A stretch of DNA of 64,000 bases from Isoetes taiwanensis. Lineage: Eukaryota; Streptophyta; Lycopodiopsida; Isoetales; Isoetaceae. Each line of letters starts with the position of its first letter. The stretch's first letter is position 1. Location of the stretch: NCBI GenBank assembly GCA_021234155.1, contig JAJEKV010000002.1, forward strand, positions 40,725,841 through 40,789,840. The letters run 5' to 3'. Under the pieces are notes generated by a model. That model was not told where the DNA came from. It made no database searches and worked only from the letters and a program-made list of their open reading frames with translations. Made by a program: the position numbers and the translations under genes. Shown piece after piece: positions 11,653-22,878 of the stretch.

Positions 11653-13198
11653 CTATGAAGAAGAATAGTTGGTGCGGGATTTAGCGATGGCCTGCAGGGG
11701 TTGTGCCAGCGTGAGAGTGCCCCTCAATTTTTCGCTCAAATCTGGGCCATGCCCCTCCGCTACACTCCAATCAAACCTCTGTAGAAGCCGCGCCAGAGTG
11801 AGCTGCATCATGCACAGCGCCAACGAATAACCTGGACACATCCTTCGCCCTGATCCGAACGGAATCAGCTCCATATCTCTCCCCTTTACGTCCACGCTGC
11901 TGCCCCTAAATCTGTCTGGATTGAATTCCTCTGGCTCGTCCCATATGCTTGGATCTCTCCCAATTGCCCATACATTCACAAATATCGTCGTCCCTTTTGG
12001 AATTTGGTACCCCCCCACATTGCACTCCTCTATTGATTCGTGCGGTATCAGCAGAGGCCCCGCTGGATGTAGCCTTAATGTCTCCTTCACTATGGCTTGC
12101 AAATATTTCAGATCCGCCAAATCTTCTTCTTCTACTCTTCGGCCCAACCCCACCACTTCATCAATTTCCTTCTGGGCTTTTTGCATTATGCTTGGCGATT
12201 TAAGCAGCTCTGCCAGAGCCCATTCCGTTGATACTGTATTTGTATCAGTCCTGCTCCTATAAGATCCTGCAACCGGCATATATTTCAAGTAAAAGGGAAT
12301 AGGGGATACAGAGTGAATTTTAAACGCTTACCGTTACAAAAGCCTTGATTGTTTCGTGGCTATGATCCCCTGCTAACAAGGCATCCATCAGATCGCTCTT
12401 CTCATCAAGCCCTTTCAGGCCTTTCTTCAGTTTATGCTCTTGCACTATGCCTTCAAAAAAAGAGTCCAGATCCTTGTGCACCGCCTTCATCCTTTTTTCA
12501 TACCCTTGCAGATCAAACCGAGCCAGAAAGGGCACAAAATCCCCTACATTGAACGCCGCTCCTAAGAAAATTGCTTCCTCAATTACCTGCCTGAAGCATT
12601 CTACCCCTTCTGAGTTCTCCTTTCCAAAATATTTCTTGCCCATCGCCATTATAGTCACCACATTTATCGCCAGATTAAACAACTTTGCTCTCACATTTAT
12701 TGCCCTGTTTCCATGGCCCTCTTCTATTATGGCTTCAATAGTGCATGAGATTTCATCCTGCCTTATATCCTTGCTTGCTTCTAACCTTCCATGGCTGAAC
12801 AACTCTCGAGTGCAAAGCCTCTTCAACTCCCTCCATCTAGGCCCATATTCTGCCCATACCATATCCCTACAATCATACATCACTAGCCGTGCAAATGCAA
12901 GTTTTGGCCTTGAAGCAAATGATGCATCATGTGTCTTTAAGAATTCTCTTGCCATGTCTTGAGAAGAGGCCACCATGCAATTGACTGCCCCAAGGCGCAC
13001 TGAGAAAAGGGGTCCATAGCGCTTCGAAAGACGAGCGAGGGATTGGTGAGGGAGATTCCCTAGCAAATGGAGATGACCAATTATGGGAAGGGCAAGAGGA
13101 GAAGGAGGATGAGGAACCTTACCTGGCTTGAGAAGAAAGTAGAGAAGAATGGTTAGAAGGACGAGAGGTAATGAAACAAGTGACAACCAAGTTTCCAT
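11653..13198 (-). pseudogene. CYP71-clan cytochrome P450, two exons, one-base deletion in the I helix
   Basis: Haem-thiolate monooxygenase of the ER membrane; the substrate cannot be read from sequence. Exon 1 (13,198-12,332, 289 codons) has an N-terminal anchor (about residues 5-22), a PHPPSP hinge and a WxxxR-type C helix (WRELKR). The intron 12,331-12,267 is GTAAGC...TTGCAG, phase 0. Exon 2 (12,266-11,653) has the K helix ETLRLHP, FNPDRF and the haem loop PFGSGRRMCPGY. Total length, about 493 residues, is normal. Exon 2 should open with DLIGAGTDTNT, but one base is missing in the second Gly codon (about 12,252). The downstream frame is therefore out of phase, and no alternative acceptor restores it. 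It is a recent pseudogene or a sequencing error. Confidence 0.85.
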
Positions 13199-13236
13199 GG
13201 GATATGGATACTCAGTGGAGAAGAGGCCACTACAAT

Positions 13237-13243
13237 TTATAAG
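13237..13243 (-). promoter_or_regulatory. Possible TATA box of the P450 gene
   Basis: On the minus strand CTTATAAATT lies about 40 bp upstream of the start codon at 13,198. Spacing would leave a very short leader. Supported only by motif and position. Confidence 0.3.
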
Positions 13244-13567
13244 AAAATCATCATATGCTTTAATTGGACCAAGTCATACTACTGTTGGCCCGCTGGCCAA
13301 CATTTTATTTCCTTGACCTTTCCATTTGCTCATTTTCGAACCTTTGCTATTTTCATACATTTACTTGCCTATTCTCGAACTTTGATTTTCCTATGCCTTC
13401 TTACATCTCTGATTTCTTTTTCCCTAACGTATAGAAATTCATATGCCCATAGGAAGACCATAGGATGAAATAATGGAGCAATGTTTTTTCAAGCATGTTT
13501 TCACACGGCATATGGTGTGCCAAGAATAAACCTCGACCGATTTGGCTTTCCATAAAAAGATAGTCAA

Positions 13568-14118
13568 TCACAATTGTTGGTAAGGTCGGTTAAGGGCCAG
13601 GATTTCTTGATACTTGAAGAAACTCGGTGGATCGCTCAAATAAAAGGAGGAGACTTCAAGAAGATACACACAGGCCGATTGCAAAGGATTTGCTTGCATA
13701 GCTTTGTCATGATAATTCTTATTGTACTCGTTTATAAATTTTGAATATTGAATTGAGAGATTTTGTATGCTCTTGTTATATTCCGGTTGAAGTTGCCCCA
13801 AAAATTTTATTGTGTCCATTGATTTGATGGTTCAGAGACATCAAATTCCCTGTTATTTACTGCCAAAATGCAAATCGTGAGCTTCTTTGTCAAAAATAGC
13901 TTGTAGGCTAGTGGTCTATGGACACTTGCTTTGCCAGAGAAAGAAAAGAATGATTTGGCTGTGCCAATTTTTGGCATAACCAATTTCTGCAGCGTATCCC
14001 ATTTCATTGCTTTTTGCACAAGGGCTTGAATTGTGCCCTTAAACAATTCTGGAGGTCCTAACCATTGTTTAAAACTCCAAGCAGTGTGTTGGCCCAGAAC
14101 CAGGCTGAGGCCAAACAA
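13568..14118 (-). other. Two overlapping unrecognised ORFs
   Basis: Frames at 14,118-13,807 (103 codons) and 13,819-13,568 (83 codons) overlap slightly and could be one frameshifted reading frame. Composition is protein-like (aromatic- and lysine-rich). I see no known motif and no splice-site support. They lie upstream of the P450 gene on the same strand. A degraded mobile-element protein is one possibility. Confidence 0.2.
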
Positions 14119-15684
14119 CTACGTCAAGGAAAGTTGGTTTGCATTCCTATTTTGAGAGCCAATGGCAAATTGCCATGTGGCAACCATTCTAGCCAAGAAT
14201 GGCTAGAATCTGTTGCAGCCGGTTCGTTGCAGTCGGAAGGGATTTTACTCAAGACCAATGGAGCAGCCATAGTCGTCTTTGCTGAAAACGGAAGACCAAT
14301 GGAGCAGCCATAGCCGTATTTGCTGAAGCTTTGCTGAAGATTTGATGGAGCCTTGTCGAAGATGTCTTTCCTGGATGCCTCAGCTATGCCATAGTACTGT
14401 ATCAGCCTCAGATCTAAAAGATGACGAACCTCAAAAGAACAATAAAATTAACTTTGTTTTTGCATAATCTCGGAGAAATCTGTATCCGCCATACCTTTCC
14501 TTGACGTCGTGGAATGGTAACAACTCATGAATTCCGGACTGGCAGGGGCAGCTGCTACCGCCAACAGCCGGTCGTGCCTACCCGGCACTCCCGGCTGCTG
14601 GCGGTGGCCAGCTGCCCCTGCCAGTCTGGAATTCAATCGCTGTTATCATTCCACATAACTTCCCGTAATATCTCAACAAGGATCCTTCATTGATGAGAGT
14701 TTGAATAAAGAGACGTGAGCTTTAATTGACGTCTTCTGCGAATTGAAATTAAAATGCAAACGTTGAATAAATACACGCTTAGGGGTTGCCTTGCTGCCCA
14801 CTTTTTGTCTTTGCTCCTTAAATGTCCACTTTTGCCCTTTTCACTCATATATAATTCAGTCTCTTTTTCTATTTGACACTATTTATTTGAAGCTAATTTG
14901 TTTAAAGCATCCTGGTATGTGCAAACAAAACAAAATTTTAGGGCAACAATGCCCTATCCGAGATTTCTTGGATGCGAATCTATTAGAGATTTCTTTATTC
15001 TGGCTGCAGATGGCTCGACAGACGCCCTTGTGTTGATTTTGATCTCTACTATGATATTTTCGGGGCAATAGAGTCTCTGGTGGCTTGGTTTGGTCCGCTA
15101 CAAGAAATGGAGATTTCTAGTTCATTTGCTAAAGTGCAATCCCGGCCTTAATCGCGTCTGCAAAAGTGCTTAGGGGCTATAGCGATGGCGCCAAAACCGT
15201 CGGCTATGTAGCTCCAAAGTTAGAATGTTGTGCATAACCATCGGCCTCGTGGTTATTTTGCATAGCCTACTAAAGGGAGGGGTTATCCTCCTCTTACGTC
15301 ATAAATAAATTTAGAATCGGCTTTTCATTTCAGTTTTGTTTTTTAGGGAAATCGAGCATGGAGAAGTTTTGTAGATGCAGCCGCTTTACCAAGGCCTGCA
15401 ACATTCTTGAATGCGTCGAGCTTGAGAAAATGTGGCACATGATACCTTGCTTTGCCAAGGCCTGGAACTTTATTGAGGAAATCGACTGTGAGAATCGTTG
15501 TTGAAGCACAAAATCCGCATCCTCTCGTATGAGCTTACCTCATCCAATCGCATAAGCACAATCTATGTTTTGGAATTATGTCTGTTTTCCTGGCAGTTCT
15601 TTTCTGGCAATACAAGCTTGAAGCCCTGGCTATGCTGTACACAGCAGACTATGGACAAGGCTATGGACAATTCCGTCTGGAGTA
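14119..15684. other. Intergenic, no gene recognised
   Basis: Apart from the foldback at 14,509-14,654 I see nothing coding. The sequence just before 15,685 is unique and leads directly into the GAA array. Confidence 0.4.
14509..14654. mobile_element. 146-bp foldback (hairpin) element
   Basis: The whole stretch is one imperfect palindrome. GTGGAATGGTAACA at the left pairs with TGTTATCATTCCAC at the right, and the central arms share actggcaggggcagctg and cagccgg with a loop of about 18 bases. Arms are about 63 bp with few mismatches. This is the structure of a foldback MITE or a snap-back duplication. Target duplication is not clear. Confidence 0.65.
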
Positions 15685-15843
15685 GAAGAAGAAGAAGAAG
15701 AAGAAGAAGAAGAAGAAGAAGAAGAAGAAGAAGAAGAAGAAGAAGAAGAAGAAGAAGAAGAAGAAGAAGAAGAAGAAGAAGAAGAAGAAGAAGAAGAAGA
15801 AGAAGAAGAAGAAGAAGAAGAAGAAGAAGAAGAAGAAGAAGAA
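15685..15843. repeat. (GAA)53 microsatellite
   Basis: Fifty-three uninterrupted GAA units at the left edge of repeat copy A. The long Arg-, Glu- or Lys-only frames across it are artefacts. Purine-only arrays this long can form triplex (H-DNA). Confidence 0.98.
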
Positions 15844-18627
15844 ATTATTTCTTCAAAAAATTATAGCCGGGGAATGGCATTCCTTGATGGAATAAGTCAC
15901 CTAATGACATTTGACTTATGTATTTTAATGCTTTAACATGAGCCTAGAATGGCATAGGAATATAAAGATGTTGGAACATATTAAAAAAGGAAGGTGGAAA
16001 TAATTGTTGATGGCTTAATTTTTCACAAGCTAAGGCATGTTGAGCACGTGAAGTAATGACCCATCATAAAAAGTTGGAAAATGAAATCTTTAATTCTATG
16101 GTCTTCACATGCTTGGTTTGGCATTTATTATGCTAAAGAATTGGATAGGGCCATGTCTATATTGGCTCCTAAACAGATACAATAAAGGGACGTCATTTCC
16201 TAGGATATGTCATTTATGACCCCTAGAAAACTTTCTTATATTTACAAGAGATGTGACCCTTTGGCATTTTTTACACATGTTTGCTTTTGGAAAGCTATGG
16301 TACATCCGATTGCATGCATCTAAGCTGAAAATCATCATTATTGTAGGTCCATAATTGAATACATATATAGGTCCAAGGTGACTACACATTTAATGGAAAA
16401 GGTCAGAACTTTAGTGATGTTTTTGGTGGCATGCCAAACTTTAAGGAAAACCTTAAAATACTTTGGGATACTTTATTATCTCAATACAATATTTTAGGTT
16501 TGTGCATACGATTTTGGAAGAAAGCATAAAGTGCATGTTTTATGGTTACGGCTTGTGCTCTCTCATATGAGCAAGCCGAATTTGTGAATCTGTAAAGCGC
16601 AAGTGCCGATTTGCATCTACCTGTGGTCAGATAACCAACAGGTATACTCCGGTGAGATGAAGCTGCAGACAACCATAAGATTCATATGTAAGAATCGGCC
16701 AAGGGCTGTGGTATGATTTGTAGCTAGATTCGGCATGGCCAAATGAGCCAAGTTCATGCACTAATGTGGTTTACATGCTGCCGGATTTTGCATGCAGAGC
16801 AGCCGTACACTTTCTTATGAGGATCTATTCGGATCAACAATGGCAAAGGGAGCGAAATCATTCAGGTTGTTTGAGCCTTATTTCTGCCTTCCGTTTATAT
16901 TTCTAGGTATGATCTGATGGGCTCATAAGCAGACAGAGTCATTCTCTTTCTTATTGGTATGGAAAAATGATAATGCTCAGTTTAAATCTGAGTGTATTAT
17001 GGTGATATCTATGGATTCGCATACTGCATATTTGAAAAGATATAAAATGAAATTTATGCTATAAGATAGGTATCTATGCTGCGCAGTTAGGGCCCGTTGA
17101 TGCTGCGGCTGCTTGTTTGCTGGGTAGATAGTATGCCAGATTGGTTGTTAGGCTGCGTCTCTAAGGCATGTTTGTAGATAGATAGAAGATAGATGCGATA
17201 GTTTGCTTGTATAGTGTATGCTAATGCATGTAGTGTTTGCTTGTATAGATGACATATGCTAATGCAGTGCGTTGCTAGCATAGGTTCACACGGCATAGAT
17301 AGTTGGTTGCTTGGTTAGTGTTGGCAGCATCGTGCATGCGGACTTGCTTTAAGGCTAAAGCTAGTTCTATCCTTGTTTCCTTAAAATAGACATTATAAAG
17401 GCCAAATAAGGCTGAACATTATATAAAGCGTTGTTCCAAAAAGCCAGTTACTGGAACACAGGTTGTGAACAAGCCATTTTCTGGTTAAGGCAGCCTTCCA
17501 ATATGGAAATACAGGTTTCTCAGTTAAATGATAGAAAGATGTGCATGACAAAATACAGATTGCTTGATATACTTGAGAAGTAAGATGTTTTGGCTATGTG
17601 AATATACTTGCTGGCTGCTACTTTTGCTTTAATAAGTCTGGTTGCAACCTATGGTGACTTCTGAGCGTCGCTGGCTTAAAGTATTGTGATGCTACCTAGT
17701 TAAAGATTGATGGCCTGACCTGATCTAAAACACAGATATGTAATGGGTTAATGGGCTTCATTCTATTCTGATTGGTCACACAATAAGTGTGAAAAATAAT
17801 CTTTACTGCTACTGTTATAAGATTCATGCTTTAGGTAGTAGTTCGCTCCGTTATATTTTATGGACTGTCTGTGCTAATGCTGCAGGATATCTTCTTTTAT
17901 GCTTATGTTATCACTATGATAGGATATCTGGGTTAAATCTTTGAATGATAATGCAAAGATACCAAGATGTTTTTATGGCCTTTAAAACACCATATCCCGG
18001 AAAAGTTCTGCCCTATCTATTTCATCAATGGGTTTTAAAAAGGCGGGATACGTGTCATTAGCTTCAAAGAAATGACCCGGTTTAGCTTGTAGCCTAGCTA
18101 AGTCCGATAACTCTAGATCTATTCGGAAGCATCTATTAACCCCAAATAATAGGTGAAGGGCGAAGAGCCAGTTGTTCTATAGCTTACCTGGCGCCCTTGT
18201 GTAGTTACCATGAACTTGCTAACTTATGCATTGTTTGGGTGCAGGTAACCAGAACAATCTCTCCTGATGATATTTTCAGTTGCTTTGTTGTACAATCGAG
18301 GGACCAGAGAAGATATTGGACCACTCTATAGATTGTATTGGTATTTGGTGAGATCTTCCCCTTTGTTGAATATATAAGCAAAAGGGTACATGATAATGAT
18401 TGACTGTTCTACAGTGGTAGTCATGAATGCTACTAGTGAGCTTTATTTGCTCTCTACAATACACAGAATTTAAATTTCGTGACATGAAGTATCAAGGAGG
18501 TTTGAATTGACTTACTATCATAGAATCAAATCTGATGGAAACGTTATGACATGCTTTTTTAAGAAATTAAATGCAGTGGAATATGATTATATATGAAGTA
18601 CTATAAATGAAAAGCTTACTGTGATAA
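15844..18627. repeat. Long repeat, copy A, left part
   Basis: 2,784 bp nearly identical to 23,582-26,367 (copy B). No ORF above about 70 codons and no recognisable protein, so it is a noncoding (non-autonomous) repeat. The copy continues at 22,596 after the Helitron insertion. Differences from copy B cluster near 17,034-17,130 and 17,935-18,200. Confidence 0.9.
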
Positions 18628-19642
18628 TCTATATATATAATAATAAAGGCGTTTTGTGATAGTCTGTGCGCAATCTTAGGCATTGATTTTGTTACGTTTG
18701 TTGTGGGCCGTTAGATTATCTTTTGGAAGTTTTGAAGGAAAACATCGCTTCTTCCGAAACCGTTCTCCTCCTGGGATTCCCTCTTTTGGTGTCTGTGCAT
18801 CTCCATCTCCTCGCCGTCGTTGCATCTTCTATCTCAGCTCTCCTGATTCTTTTCTTCTCGATTTCTGGTGGACCCAAATCGATTCGATGCTCTTTTTTGC
18901 GACTTATTTCGATGCAAATCTCGCTGATTTCTCACCTTCGAAGTATTTGCTTTTATCCAGGTCCAAAATAACTTTCATTACATTTCCTTCGGTATAATTT
19001 CATTGCATTCCTTTGCGTAATAGTAATTTGCTAGATTGAAAGGCTTGAGCCGGTGGAGTTTCAACATGCATCTAGAAGAACAGGCTATGGTTGTTCTGGC
19101 ATCACCACATTTGGCACGGGAAAAGCAAGCAATAACGAAACTAAACCCCAAGCAAATCATGTGCGTCACAAGCATTTTCTTACTATCAATATTCCTTCGC
19201 CATATTCTTTGTGTTTTCAGCAAGAGTTCTCCTAGCTATGGCTGCAATGAGGACTAGACGAAGCTTTTAAGATATCTCTGATTCTTCTTTGGCTTAGTAC
19301 ATAGGTATGAATTTGTCTTCCATTCTGTCTTTCTGCTAAATGGGAACCACTTATCACCTTGCTTTTGGAGATGATCGCTGCCCCTCTTGTGATCCATTTC
19401 GTCGGATGCAAACGAGTGGAAAATATGGCTATTACGAAGTCGCTAGATGCTTGAAGCAGATGCTTTAATCGGTAAATTCTAGACTATATTTACAGGTCCA
19501 AGTTCTTATTTGCATTCAAGGCATGTGCATATTCTTAGCATACCATAATATGAATTCTCTTACATTGGTGTAACTGGTCTAATAACTTTTATTCCTATGG
19601 CATATTTACTTGTTTTGTTTTGCCTATTGTCAATTTCAATAG

Positions 19643-19790
19643 ATTGAAAATGAATATGGAGGAAACGACAAATATGATGGAGGAATTGTTGAAGAAGGCT
19701 ATGGATCAGCTGGAAAAGAGTACACGAAGTGGGCAGCTGATATGGCGGTAGGATCTAATATAGGCCATGCATGGATTACATGTGCAAATA
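19643..19790 (+). pseudogene. BGAL: Captured exon of plant GH35 beta-galactosidase
   Basis: After an AG acceptor (ends 19,642) the frame reads IENEYG, then an acidic Gly-rich insert, then YGSAGKEYTKWAADMA, and may run on into GSNIGHAWITCANN. Plant BGALs have SQIENEYG...YGxAGKxYxxWAAxMA...GVPWxMC; the IENEYG Glu is the family's acid/base catalyst. A donor-like GTAGGA follows MA at 19,748. It is a single exon inside the Helitron without the rest of the gene, so it is captured and nonfunctional as an enzyme. Confidence 0.75.
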
Positions 19791-20242
19791 ATTTGAAGCT
19801 TTATCATACATAGTACGTCTCTCTGAAACAATTTTTTAATGTCTTATAACATCTTAATCAGACTTTGGGATCGTGACTTCACATGCATATTGGAATGACC
19901 TATAGTAAAGCATATGTCATCTGCTTTCACAATGGCCCTTCTATTGCCATTTCCATAGGAGAACTAAAAGTCCACCTTGCAGCAATGCCTAAAATATGGC
20001 GTTAATTATGCCTCCCATTACATGTGAATTTTAGAATTCATGCAGTTATGCTGCAAATGAGATGTCCAAGGCTTAGTTTAATATGATTCCCATCGATTCT
20101 GTCCATTGAGTGCTTGCATAGGACTGTGGTCTTGGGCTAAACTTTGGTACCATATTTAACAGTTGGAAGGCATTAATAAAATAGAAGTCTAATAATAGAT
20201 CAGGGCCCGCAGTTTGTTGCATTTTTCTCTTCCATTAGGCAG

Positions 20243-20967
20243 GCCAAATTTTGAAGCTGATGATCAGTCTGCTCTGGTTTATCTGCTCATGACCAAAAGG
20301 GACAAATGGGGAGGTAAGGTTTTTTTGGGAAGCTCTTTATTTGTTTGGGTACTGGGTATCATTCTAGGAAAAATATGAAGAGATGATGGAAAAATATCAC
20401 CCTGCTGTAGAACGGCATGATTACCAGTGGGTGTAAATCCTCAATTTGCCTTATCAAGGTAGTTCTTATAATAAGGAATGTTTTTTAATTATCCGATCAT
20501 TTTGGCTGGCATTGTGTATTACTGGGATGTTTCATCAATTGGCATCGTGTGTTACTGGGATTTTTCATCAAATTAGCTTCGTGGGAAGATCGTTTTCATA
20601 CTCCTACCTTTTTGTAAGTTTTTGATGATGGTTATCACTACCTCAAGCCATGTAAGAAACATTTGCAATGGCACATCAGACCTGTTTGTGCAGTCCAAAC
20701 TTTACCAGTGAAAAGTAAATTGAATGCCTTCAGTATTTTAGTTACATGAAACAGAATTATGGAATTTGTCCAAATATTTTTCGTTGTAGTTGTAAAACAT
20801 CACTGTAGGTGCAAAAGCTTTTGTTTTTCATGTGTAGATTATGACAGTCCCTGTATGCCAAAGGACGTTACTATATATTAATTATGCATGTATGGTTTGA
20901 AGCAGATGATCAGTCTGCTCTGGTTTATCTGTGCATGACCAAAAGACCAAAAGGGACAAATGGGAAG
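20243..20967 (+). repeat. Duplicated exon-plus-intron segment inside the Helitron
   Basis: The stretch starting about 20,243 (EADDQSALVYL..MTKR, then GTAAGG) recurs at about 20,902-21,030, including the following intron-like DNA (gggaagctctttattt). The second copy has a small insertion. The encoded peptide may be the N-terminal part of the same RBR-type gene, but I do not recognise it by itself. Confidence 0.6.
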
Positions 20968-21030
20968 GTAATATTTTTTTGGGAAGCTCTTTATTTGCAT
21001 GGGTACTGGGTGTCATTCTAGGAAAAATAT

Positions 21031-21250
21031 TCTTACATGCATTTTGTGTTTTCATGAAGCAGTACTTGCATATCCACTTTCATACGTATGTGTTGGAGAG
21101 GTGTTTCCACAAATTCTGCTAACTGTGTTGCAAGACATGGAGAGGTCTACATTAGTAATAACCAAGTTCCTATTCCACGTCCCCATGTTGGCTGCTCAAA
21201 TACTTTGTTAACTGCTGAATGTAAGGTGGTTCTTTCCGGTAAATACTTCT
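21031..21250 (+). pseudogene. Captured RING1/IBR exon of an RBR E3 ligase, damaged copy
   Basis: Similar to 21,701-22,080. The parental reading LERCFHKFC is followed by a 2-nt deletion (ttctgctaactg versus ttctgcttagactg) that breaks the frame. After it VARHGEVYISNNQVPIPRPH is read in another frame, and one zinc Cys is changed (PRPH for PCPH). This is a decayed duplicate. Confidence 0.65.
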
Positions 21251-21519
21251 GTCACTCTTGTGAACTGCCTTGTAGAGACAAGCATACCAGAATAAGAAAG
21301 GGTCTACTGTCCATTCCCAAAATGCTCAGCGCTAATGGATTGTCTTTACCTTGATCTTTGTAAATCACTGAGCTCCTCAAGCAATCCTCGCCAACCAATG
21401 TCCAATGTTAAATTGTATAGCTTGTGCAAGACCCATTCTGTGTTGATTGTCGAGTACCTTGGCATGCAAATATGTCATGCAAATATTATCAATAGTTGTC
21501 ACCCAGTCACAAGAATGCA

Positions 21520-21626
21520 GAAGATGTTACGCTCTACAGCTTGGCTCAGCACAAAGAATGGAAAAGATACAAGAAGTGTCGCCGTGTGATTGAACTGGAT
21601 CAAGGCTGCTATCACATGACATGCCG
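21520..21626 (+). pseudogene. Captured IBR-domain exon of an RBR E3 ligase
   Basis: After an AG the frame gives EDVTLYSLAQHKEWKRYKKC, then RRVIELDQGCYHMTC, then a GTATGT donor. RBR ubiquitin ligases have LAxxxxWxRCPxCxxxVExxxGCxHxTC at the end of IBR/start of RING2. The first Cys pair is partly lost (RYKKC for RCPxC). The exon lies between the two RING1 copies, consistent with rearrangement after capture. Confidence 0.7.
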
Positions 21627-21906
21627 GTATGTATATCAGCATAATATGTTTATTTAAGACAAGTTGTAAAGCATGTATTTCATTTGCTCATATAGCTGTA
21701 CTCTTACATGCATTTTGTGTTTTCAAGAAGCAGTGCTTGCATATCCACCTGCATATGTACATTTTGAAATGCATGGAATGAGTGTTATGAGCCTTGGTGC
21801 AGGTGCATGTGCAATGATGCACACAATTTTAAGTGCTTTTTATGTGTTGTTATATCTTAGCAGGATCTGCTACTCATTTGGATTGCATCCACAAGGCAGA
21901 GCAACT

Positions 21907-22080
21907 TGCAAGAGATGCAATATGTTGGAGAGGTGTTTCCACAAATTCTGCTTAGACTGTGTTGCAAGACATGGAGAGGTCAAGATTAGTAATAACCAAG
22001 TTCCTATTCCCTGTCCCCATGTTGGCTGCTCAAATGCTTTGTTAACTGCGGAATATAAGGTGGTTCTTTCCAGTAAATAC
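21907..22080 (+). pseudogene. Captured RING1 exon of an RBR E3 ligase, better copy
   Basis: The open frame reads CKRCNMLERCFHKFCLDCVA, then RHGEVKISNNQVPIPCPHVG, then C and about 20 more residues. The CxxC, CxHxFCxxC and CPHxxC ligands match RING1 of plant RBR (ariadne-like) ligases, which pass ubiquitin from E2 to substrate. The frame extends 5' into unrelated sequence (from 21,673) and ends at 22,164 without the rest of the protein. Confidence 0.72.
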
Positions 22081-22595
22081 ATTGTCACTCTAGCCACTAT
22101 TATGTATCAAGGGTTGCTCTACAATCATTCTTTTAATAAGAAATCACTTACACCACTGATATGAAACACACCATTAAAGTTCTGGAGACTAAAACATATA
22201 AAACATATTGTACCATTCTCTAATATATAAAAATGGATATCGACCAAAGATTCTTGCATTCCATGGGATACAAATGCACCATGATGCCTTTAACATATAT
22301 TGACTTATACTTGAAGTAAGCAAATCAGGACATCACTAATACCTTGTTTGGCACCAATCTCAATCCCTTGTCCATGGTAGGAACCAATCTGTTATTTATA
22401 TCATTATCTTTCATTTTTAACGGCTTTTGTACTTTAACACAAATGTTCTTGAGCATTATAATAGCACCAATGGTGGTCAGTAAACATGACTGATCCGACT
22501 ATTATAAACAGCGCCAAGATGTTCTCAATCATATCTTTATTAACTTTTGAATTTAATCCCGACAAAAGCCCAGCAACGCTGGGCACTTTTTCTAG

Positions 22596-22878
22596 TTGAC
22601 TAAATAAAGGATAAAAAATAAGTTACATTCTAGATATATAATGTTAAAATTATGTGATATTTACCCTGTGACTCTACATCAAGTTATATTATGGAATTGT
22701 ACATTGATATGGATATATGAGTATGTTACAAACCTGAGAAGATGGATTCCATTTGAATTATTACTTGTACATGGAAGTAGGAGTACCTGATGTGGCCTGG
22801 CTTTAAAACCCAGGGTAGATATTGGGAAATATGTGCTCACTCTGAACGAAGTCTTTTAATTGTTTTTTTAACTTTAAT
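22596..22878. repeat. Long repeat, copy A, right part
   Basis: 283 bp matching 26,368-26,650. It contains gtggcctggctttaaaaccc, also found diverged at 32,690-32,720. Just beyond it (22,905-22,916) is agaacatcatcgaagaagaa, the unexpanded form of the border that carries GAA arrays at 29,481 and 32,812. Confidence 0.9.

Larger units (their letters stand above)
18628..22595 (+). mobile_element. Non-autonomous Helitron, 3,968 bp, with captured gene fragments
   Basis: The 5' end is TCTATATATATAATAATAAA (TC at 18,628). The 3' end is a hairpin GCCCAGC/AAC/GCTGGGC (22,568-22,584), seven bases, then CTAG (22,592-22,595). It sits between A (18,627) and T (22,596) without target duplication. Copy B of the host repeat shows the uninterrupted site (A26,367 / T26,368), so both borders are exact. 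Helitrons are rolling-circle (RepHel) transposons that often trap host exons. No RepHel gene is present here. It carries beta-galactosidase and RBR-ligase pieces, with internal duplications. Confidence 0.93.

Noticed and set aside
15498-15866. Arg-only, Glu-only and Lys-only long ORFs across GAA arrays (15.7, 23.5, 29.5, 32.8 kb)
   Set aside because: They are translations of microsatellites; only the P450 fragment after 32,898 is real former coding sequence.
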